Shown here one piece after another: positions 58,354-64,000 of a stretch of 64,000 nucleotides of DNA. The position numbers and the translations under genes were made by a program. Under the pieces are notes generated by a model. It was not told the DNA's origin. It did not search any database and worked only from the letters and a program-made list of their open reading frames with translations. Positions within the stretch are counted from its first letter, which is position 1; each line of letters begins with the position of its first letter. The DNA comes from Cliona cf. orientalis. Lineage: Eukaryota; Porifera; Demospongiae; Clionaida; Clionaidae. The stretch spans positions 2,976,001 to 3,040,000 of the forward strand of contig OZ005693.1 of NCBI GenBank assembly GCA_963930775.1. Reading direction: 5' to 3'.

Positions 58354-61101
58354 GGAGAGAGGGGGGAGAGAGAGAGAAGGGGGAGGGGAGACAGGGAGAA
58401 AGAGAGAGGGAGAGAGACATATATGTAAAGTAAGTCAGAGTCAGCTAACGAGTAGAAGCAAAAAAGTTCGAATACATCTGCACAATGTATCTATCTACAT
58501 GTACCTCATGTAGATACCGTCCAATCCTCCTGAATGCACTAGACAGCAGTCCATCTTTATCTCCATACACCTACAGTATATGTACACAGCCAATAAAATT
58601 TAATGTCCTTTCTATGAGTGCATTTGCTTTACATGTTTTTATTATTCATCGCACACTACTAGAAACAATTCTGCACACAGAAGTCAATATTATGCACTAG
58701 TAACGTCAACATGTACATGATTATTATTGACTAAATTGCTTTGCTACTATTTACTGGCAAAATACTATTATTCATGACATTGTACATGTACCTACATGTA
58801 TAGTTACATTATGTTGTGTATTGAAAGGTATACACTGCTATGGGCTAGAGAATATCCATTGAAGAGTGTAGATATACACACACCAGTTATCATAGCCAAT
58901 TGAGTGTGCTTAAAATACCAAAGAGATATACATGTAGCTATAAAATACCAGTACATGTGTAAATGTTATGTAAGAAGAGATATTAATATATAGGGAGCGA
59001 CCCCTGCATTGTGCTAGTCAATACTTAAATATATTCTTAGGAAATGTGAAACCAAGCAATGTTTTCTTGTCAAAAATGCATGTTAGCACAAGACCTTAGC
59101 ACCTCAACATATCGTACATGTATAACTCAAACCTTGAAGAATTACTAGACTCTTGATGGATAGGAGAATTTTATTATTGTACTCTTGTCGCTTGACTATG
59201 TGTATATTATCACGTCATGTGCAGGTATAAGTGGATCGTGATGTGGGATGACATAGTTTACGAGACCTCCAACCTTGAAGACAGACCATCAACATTCCAG
59301 CAAATGGCTGGATTTATTTATGCACCTTAAATAGTATATAACGTCATACAGCCACCCCCATGTTATGTGTTGATAATTTGTACTCAGATTACCTATAATA
59401 TCTACAAAATAATTCATTTTTAGTTCAACGTACCTCAGGCTGGTATGAGTTTAGCAGCATGGCCAGAGTGTCAGTACCCTCACAGACCTTTTGCTGGAGG
59501 TGGAACGAAAAGAAAAATTGTTATTAACGAACCTCATGCACCAGCCTTCTCCAACCAACGCCAGGAGTAGATTACATGTAGATATCTGATCTACTCAATC
59601 CAACACTCAGTCATCAATCACTACATGACCACACCCCTTCCAAAGACAAAATAAGGATCACATGCTCCGAGCAAAAATGTATTCATCTACAAATCGATGG
59701 TCCGAGGATTTCTCTATGGTCCAAACACACTGATTACTTGGTTTCTAGAAGACCTCAGAGCTCTTACAGAACACTCATATCACTCAGGATTTTGTATAGA
59801 GTCTTTTGATCTTCTAAATTATAAATTACTCAGAAACTTCCTTCCTTTCGTAATTCACAAAATTTCCCTAGTCCTACTGCTTCAATGAAATTAAATCATC
59901 CACTAGTACTGTCCCATGCAGGATACTACACGTTAGGCCGAAGCGTACATATACACGTGTACATAATAGTTAGACACTGTTTAGGAGGTTTCTATGTGAT
60001 TTAGAAGACCGAAGGGCTCTATGTAGAATCCCGAGCGAAGCGAGGGTTCTACTGAGCCCTGAGGTCTTCTAAATCACGTAGAAACCGACTAAACAGTGTC
60101 TAACAACTTTAGATCCTAGCAACAATGCCCATAGGCTTGACATATAAACTGCTGCCTAGCAACAATCCTAACCATAGGCAACAATTTTTTACAGGTTTAT
60201 ATGAAAAATTTACAGGTTTATATGAGCTTTTTACAGGTTTATATGAGAAATAGATACCTGCTCCTGACCAATCAGATAACAGTATTTGTTATAACTAGGA
60301 TCTAAATGCCATTATATGCGCATGAACACATGTACGTGTACATTGCACATGAACAAGTTAATACATGTAGTAATGTACGTGTACACTAATAAACCACCAG
60401 CTAAGTTAATGCATGGATACAATTAGGGTATTAAATTTTTGCCTCTCAACATCAAGATTATAGCGTTGTCTCAGGGCCCATCCTAGCATTTCAACGTTTA
60501 AATTTAATATACACACTGAAAAGCTTGCACAATTTTCAGTGTGTATTTTAAAGCACAGAAAGCTGGGATGGGCCTGGGGACGTACATACATGTACGTGTA
60601 CATGTACATGTACATGCACCGGGCTATCTCATCTGACCTGGTGTAGATGGCAGGCTTGGAAGGTGTCCCTCAGTAGAGTGGTGTAGTCCTTGAGACTGCT
60701 AATCTCCCCCTCCAGCTTCCCCACCTGAGCCTGCACCTGTCAGCAGCAGTGACAATTAGGAGAGAGGTTATTTAGAGACGTGTAAATTCCCCATGTCTTT
60801 ATACATGGACAGTGTAGACCTACTGTCTATGATCTGACACATTGTTATCGCATCATAAGCAGGTTTTGCAAACAGTAGGCATCAGAGTAGCGTTTAGAAT
60901 CAAAACTGTGAGAGTTCTCTGCTCTGCGCAGCGAACTCGACTTTTATTTCAAGTAGTTTGTATCTGCTATCTGTCCCTATACATGCATACGGCAAGCAGA
61001 TATACCCAAGTAGAAGGCTAAATTTCAAGATCAAAGTGAACGAATACCTGCGGACTGTCTTCAAGTGCATCCTTGAGCTCGATTCTTTCCTCGGAAGACA
61101 T
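49612..61101 (-). CDS. APPL-like BAR-PH-PTB adaptor with long disordered tail
   Basis: About 23 exons on the minus strand, from ATG at 61101 (MSSEERIELKDALEDSPQ, matching the APPL1 start ETLEDSPQ) to the stop at 49612. BAR domain exons: 60639-60737, 59432-59494, 58504-58571, 58124-58250, 57799-57859 (FSRVSKKKDSDK), 57557-57702 (FQLKRKFSLMEPLLTFMHAQ) and 57239-57321. PH domain: 56847-57016, about 55270-55358 (FPSKWDRFYFYT), 55035-55138 (DDRRYVFQVN), 54598-54641 and 54493-54538. PTB domain: about 53667-53745 (FTVKYLGHTEVQEGK), 53241-53386, 53077-53128, about 52749-52845. Exons 53885-54258 and 49612-52400 are low-complexity. APPL proteins are early-endosome Rab5 effectors. The tail (about 600 residues) is longer than in APPL1/2 and has DPF and SGY/TGY motifs. 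Confidence 0.88.
52116..52243. mobile_element. 128-bp MITE, TACCGTGTTTATGC ends
   Basis: TACCGTGTTTATGCTAATAA at the left and TATTAGCATGAACACGGTA at the right form inverted repeats with TA at both ends. Internal AAGCGC/GCTTGCG motifs. It lies in an intron of the APPL-like gene. Confidence 0.85.
53457..53488. repeat. (CATGTA)n microsatellite
   Basis: About five hexamer units in an APPL-like intron. A similar (ACATGT) run lies at 60585-60616. Confidence 0.8.
54376..54400. repeat. (TG)n followed by poly-G
   Basis: GTGTGTGTGTGT then about 22 G, in an intron of the APPL-like gene. Length likely to be variable or misassembled. Confidence 0.85.
54678..54871. mobile_element. 194-bp MITE, TACCGTAAAT family, complete copy
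   Basis: TACCGTAAATCGCGAATATT and AATATTCGCAATTTACGGTA form terminal inverted repeats, with TA at each end. The interior is also partly self-complementary. Reverse-complement relative of 26326-26475. Located in an APPL-like intron. Confidence 0.9.
55150..55233. repeat. GA-rich microsatellite
   Basis: GGGAGGGAG and GAGAGAGA tract between two PH-domain exons of the APPL-like gene. Confidence 0.8.
55510..56743. mobile_element. 1.2-kb TIR element containing a second, hairpin-headed element
   Basis: Outer ends TACCGTAGACTCTGGTTAAT and its near-complement ATAACCAGAGTTTACGGTA with TA at both ends; AAGCGCATGCGCTT motifs repeat just inside. Between about 55576 and 56388 a second element is inserted: it begins with a 120-bp hairpin (GCACGGGGCCAGGGATTTAT paired with ATAAATCCCTGGCAACCGTGC) and has ATATATCCCACC / GGTGGGATATAT as further inverted ends. 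A short open frame near 56502 (MTSAGDLSIFLHDNVIRGHH) could be a leftover of the outer transposon's protein. It lies in an APPL-like intron of about 1.5 kb. Confidence 0.8.
57409..57480 (+). tRNA. tRNA-His (GTG)
   Basis: 72 bases from GCCGTGATCGTC to CACGGCA. Acceptor stem GCCGTGA/TCACGGC, T-loop GGTTCGAATCC, D-loop with A-box TAGCGGTTAG, anticodon stem TTACG/CGTAA with loop TTGTGGC and anticodon GTG at 57442-57444. Discriminator A. A poly-T Pol III terminator follows at 57483. It lies antisense in an intron of the APPL-like gene. Very close to animal cytosolic tRNA-His. Confidence 0.97.
58266..58420. repeat. Long GA-rich microsatellite
   Basis: More than 150 bases of GA/GGGA in an APPL-like intron. 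Open frames in it on either strand are low-complexity artefacts. Confidence 0.9.
58575..59431. other. Intron without recognised content
   Basis: Large APPL-like intron between two BAR exons. AT-rich. Nothing else recognised. Confidence 0.5.
59969..60307. mobile_element. Hairpin-headed element
   Basis: Opens with a 136-bp hairpin: GTTAGACACTGTTTAGGAGG.. paired with ..CTAAACAGTGTCTAAC (ends 60104), loop rich in GAGCGAAGCGAGGG. Then AACTTTAGATCCTAGCAAC pairs with GTTATAACTAGGATCTAAAT at the far end (about 60288-60307). Body motifs include CTAGCAACAAT and CTGACCAATCA. Same layout as the inner element at 55576-56388. It lies in an APPL-like intron. Confidence 0.75.
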
Positions 61102-61615
61102 TTTTGTTGCTCCAGAAGCCTCGTTTGTACGTTCACGCCTAGTTCAGGTCACGCCACACCCCAAAGAATGACGACCACGTTCGACCTTTGACCTTTTGCT
61201 GACTCAGCGTAAAGTGCCACTACCCACGTCACGTACGCGTACGTCGTTTGTATCCCTAGGCCCTGGAGCTGGTTAGGCTATCGGTGAAGAAGAAGAAGTT
61301 GTCAATTTTGTACACAGCTGATCCTAATTTGCAGTGTTCTGCAATTAATTTTTGTACGTGTTTATTTACGTCGGGAAGAACTCGCAAGAAACCAACAAGT
61401 GTTCCATAACCATATTAAATCCCAAGTGTTTCATGAGGTGACAGCAGCTATCAACTTGTTGGTACCACCACACCACTCGAGACAACAGATATCTATACAG
61501 CTTGTGTACAGTAGTTGATACACATCAGCCTCGTCCCCAGGCCCTTTGAGGAGGACACATACACATACACACACATACTTTAATAGTAACTGACCCACTG
61601 CTTTGCTGTGACTAC
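61102..61615. promoter_or_regulatory. Bidirectional region, APPL-like / EDEM1
   Basis: 514 bases between divergent start codons. GC-rich part near 61200-61260 (CACGTCACGTACGCGTACGTCG) with CRE-like TGACGT/ACGTCA-type motifs. Position suggests shared promoter function. Confidence 0.5.
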
Positions 61616-62777
61616 ATGCCCAACGTGGCTGGCACTATTCACTACTGCTGGGGAGCGCTGAGCCGGTTCTGGATAATGGCCGCAGCTAGTCACTTGCTCT
61701 GGAACTTTCTTCCTCAACTGATGCTGTTCATGCCAGACTTCCAGCAGAGAAAGGCGGCCGAGAATGTTACGGAGATTTTTCACATCTCGAAGCTCAGCCA
61801 CCGGCCGTTTCCAGACTCCAAGAGGATACTGCTAAGGGAGGAGATTAAGAGGATGTTCTACTGGGGATATGATAACTATATGACACATGCATTCCCCTTT
61901 GACGAGCTAGACCCTATCGAGTGTTTGGGGCGGGGCCATGACTGGAAAAATCCGTTAGTAAATATTGTAACCTTTGGTGATTTTGCACTAAACTTTCTCC
62001 CCCCCCCCCAATCTCCCTCTCACCCTATCCCTCTCCTCCCCCCCCTCTCTCTCTCCCTCCCTTCCTCTCTCTCCCTTTATTAGGGCTAATCTCAACATCA
62101 ATGATGCTCTTGGTGATTACTCGTTAACTCTTGTTGATGTTCTCGATACACTGTCAGTAAGTGCTACAGGTTGCACTAGTAATACAATGCACACTGACAT
62201 GCATGTACATGTAAGTGTGCACACTGACATGCATGTACATGTACATGTAAGTGTATCATATTTCTGACTTCATCAAAGATTCATAAACAGTAGCAATTTT
62301 GTATAAGTTTGAAGATTCTTTCATGGAAAAAATCTCGGGACTTGAGTGGGAATCGAACCCATGTACTCGTACAATGCCATGTATCTCTGGTATGAGAGAA
62401 ATGTATTGTATGAGTGTTTAGATATTATAGTAATAATTTTATAACCCCATGTCCTGACTGGCAACCGTGATGTTCTACAGGTTATGGGTAACCAGAGTGA
62501 GTTCATGAGAGCGGTCCAGTTAGTCATTGACAACGTCTCCTTTGATGGACCTTGCACGACTGTACAAGTGTTTGAAGCAACAATCAGGTGAATATTAAGT
62601 ACACACACCATTTACATGTATGTATGCTGGTCTCAATCCTATTGTGATGCATGTAAATGTATGTATTTTGCATGTACATGTACATGTACGTATGAATTGA
62701 ATGCATGATACATGATATATACATGTCATTATTGCATGCTTTTATAATATATGACATTGTATCTCTTTGATTCTCTT

Positions 62778-62855
<78 letters not shown>

Positions 62856-63051
62856 CCTCCCTCCCTTCCTCCCCTCCAGAGTCCTTGGCTCCCTCCTCTC
62901 TGCCCACCTTCTCATCACTGATACTGACCAGCCGTTTGGACCCATCACTCCGCCTGGATACAGCAATGAGTTGCTTTGGATGGCTCACGACCTTGCAGCG
63001 AGACTGCTACCTGCTTTTGAAAACACTACAACTGGAATACCACATCCAAGG
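61616..63051 (+). CDS. EDEM1: EDEM1-like ER mannosidase (3' partial)
   Basis: Exons 61616-61953, 62084-62156, 62481-62587 and 62880-63051; the rest lies beyond the window. Start [20 protein letters not shown], then a hydrophobic stretch (signal anchor). The GH47 text follows EDEM1 closely: [119 protein letters not shown]1 is an ER-resident protein that trims mannose or marks misfolded glycoproteins for ERAD. The next exon after the HPR junction (family text VNL) is not seen before 64000. Three of the introns hold CT-rich or TG-rich tracts at their 3' ends. Confidence 0.93.
62782..62868. repeat. (CT)n microsatellite
   Basis: About 70 bases of perfect CT followed by CCCT units, ending at the 3' splice site of the fourth EDEM1 exon (62880). 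Confidence 0.95.
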
Positions 63052-63353
63052 GTCAGTAGTGAAATTATGCACTTTTAGCAAATTAATAGCTGAGAAAATG
63101 TACATGTATACCCATACGAACCATGCCATTCCCTTTGTAGAACTCTCTAGACATCTTCTACATCTACATGTACATAGGAGTATGCTTCGATACATACATG
63201 TATAGTGACCCTTTACCCATAGTTACATTGTAAGCAGTGATTTTGCCGACCATTACCTACTGTGGGGTTGGCTCCCCACGTGCACACAATACTACTACAT
63301 TGTGGCCACACTTTGTATAGACTACCCTTATTAGTCTCCAGTTGAGGCATGAG

Positions 63354-63425
63354 GCCGTGATCGTCTAGAGGTTAGGACATTACGTTGTGGCCGTAATAAC
63401 CCAGGTTCGAATCCTGGTCACGGCA
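63354..63425 (+). tRNA. tRNA-His (GTG), second copy
   Basis: Same 72 bases as 57409-57480 except one substitution in the D-loop (TAGAGG against TAGCGG). A poly-T terminator follows. The 5' flank (GAGGCA.GAG) also matches. It lies in the sense direction within an EDEM1 intron, or just beyond its visible part. Confidence 0.97.
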
Positions 63426-63469
63426 GTTTTTTTTTTCTTTTCATATCAAACGTATTAATTGCAGGGTAA

Positions 63470-64000
63470 CTCCCTTGGATAATGCTACCGTCCGCTGGTC
63501 TATGACCAGAGTTAGGTGTTGGTGGAAGCCCCTGAGCAGTGAGCTGTCTGCAGGACCTCCACCCTGCCGCTTCGCCGGGGACGAGAGGAGTTCTCCAGTC
63601 CCCACGATCCCGGTGCGGCAGGAGGCGCCTCCTAACGCTGAAGGCTTGGGGTCCCTAACACCAGGGGGAGTGGCGTCACTACCCCCGCATCCAGCACGGC
63701 TGCAAAGGGCTAATCACGCCGAACAAGTCGGCGGAGATGACATACAACAAACAAACAAACGAACAGACAAACAGACAGACGGACAGACAAACAAGAAAAC
63801 ACATAATAAATTCGTGGAGGGGGGGTGGGGCGACAGAGAATGCAGCTCCTCAGCTCTTCTTGCCACAGCAACACTAAGCTCTTACTCAACCTAACACGCT
63901 TTCCCGCTACGCTTGTAGCGGCTTAAGTACCCTGGGTCCTTTCCAGCCCTGTCGCAGGTTTCAACCTGCGTCAGGGGTGCCTATGCTTGTACTCTTATTT
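63470..64000. mobile_element. GC-rich block, probable retroelement part cut by the window edge
   Basis: Sharply GC-richer than the surroundings, without splice or EDEM1 similarity. Contains a run of ACAAACAAACAAACGAACAG / ACAGACAGACGGACAGAC repeats at 63751-63795 and short hairpins (GCTACGCTTGTAGC near 63906, CGCAGGTTTCAACCTGCG near 63953). The 139-codon frame at 63475-63894 shows no domain. It resembles untranslated ends of non-LTR elements, but I cannot assign it. Confidence 0.35.

Noticed and set aside
58060-58428. Frames rich in Glu/Arg or Ser/Leu repeats
   Set aside because: Translation of a GA/CT microsatellite, partly over a real BAR exon on the other strand.
59697-59888. 63-codon frame MVRGFLYGPN..
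   Set aside because: Short, inside an APPL-like intron, no recognisable domain.
1-64000. CRISPR array or bacterial operon
   Set aside because: No regularly spaced direct repeats with unique spacers, and all confident genes are spliced or metazoan in type.

Overview
The window looks like nuclear DNA of a marine demosponge, possibly Amphimedon or a close relative. It is AT-rich, with countless short AATAATATTATT-type palindromes, compact genes, many very short introns and metazoan-type proteins (adhesion GPCR, CEP41, APPL-like, EDEM1, Ig/FN3 receptors, a kinase-Kelch fusion). The genus is inference; the metazoan assignment is firm.

Layout. 1-5784 (+): 3' part of an adhesion GPCR with GAIN/GPS, seven membrane helices and a duplicated tail exon. 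6036-9676 (-) and 13024-17000 (-): two CYP46A-like P450 genes around an intronless kinase-Kelch gene (10105-12339, +). The first P450 lacks the exon that carries the heme cysteine. 17178-21134 (+): CEP41, with an unrelated secreted Cys-rich gene (17473-18543, -) nested in its second intron. 21713-25969 (+): a two-exon gene for a secreted, full-length homologue of the bacterial bisindole enzyme VioB. 27455-28457 (-) and 29415-31601 (+): two head-to-head Ig-type membrane receptors.

31.9-45.4 kb is a young tandem array: four GNAT acetyltransferase genes open over most or all of their length, plus three broken copies, all on the minus strand. They are interleaved with plus-strand fragments of the VioB-like gene and with DNA-transposon insertions. 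45774-47529 (+) is a mitochondrial carrier of the SLC25A45/48 type. 49612-61101 (-) is a long APPL-like BAR-PH-PTB adaptor with an unusual disordered tail. 61616 onward (+) is the 5' part of EDEM1, divergent from APPL. Two nearly identical tRNA-His(GTG) genes lie in introns of these last two genes.

Introns and spacers carry at least a dozen small terminal-inverted-repeat or foldback elements. Several have clear target-site duplications, and one has an empty site in a paralogous copy. The main novelty candidate is the secreted VioB-like protein with its duplicated 3' fragments and neighbouring GNAT array. Bisindole chemistry is a known function of its bacterial relatives, but no partner oxidase is visible here, so a pathway is inference only. 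Splice sites were read by eye and may be off by a few bases.
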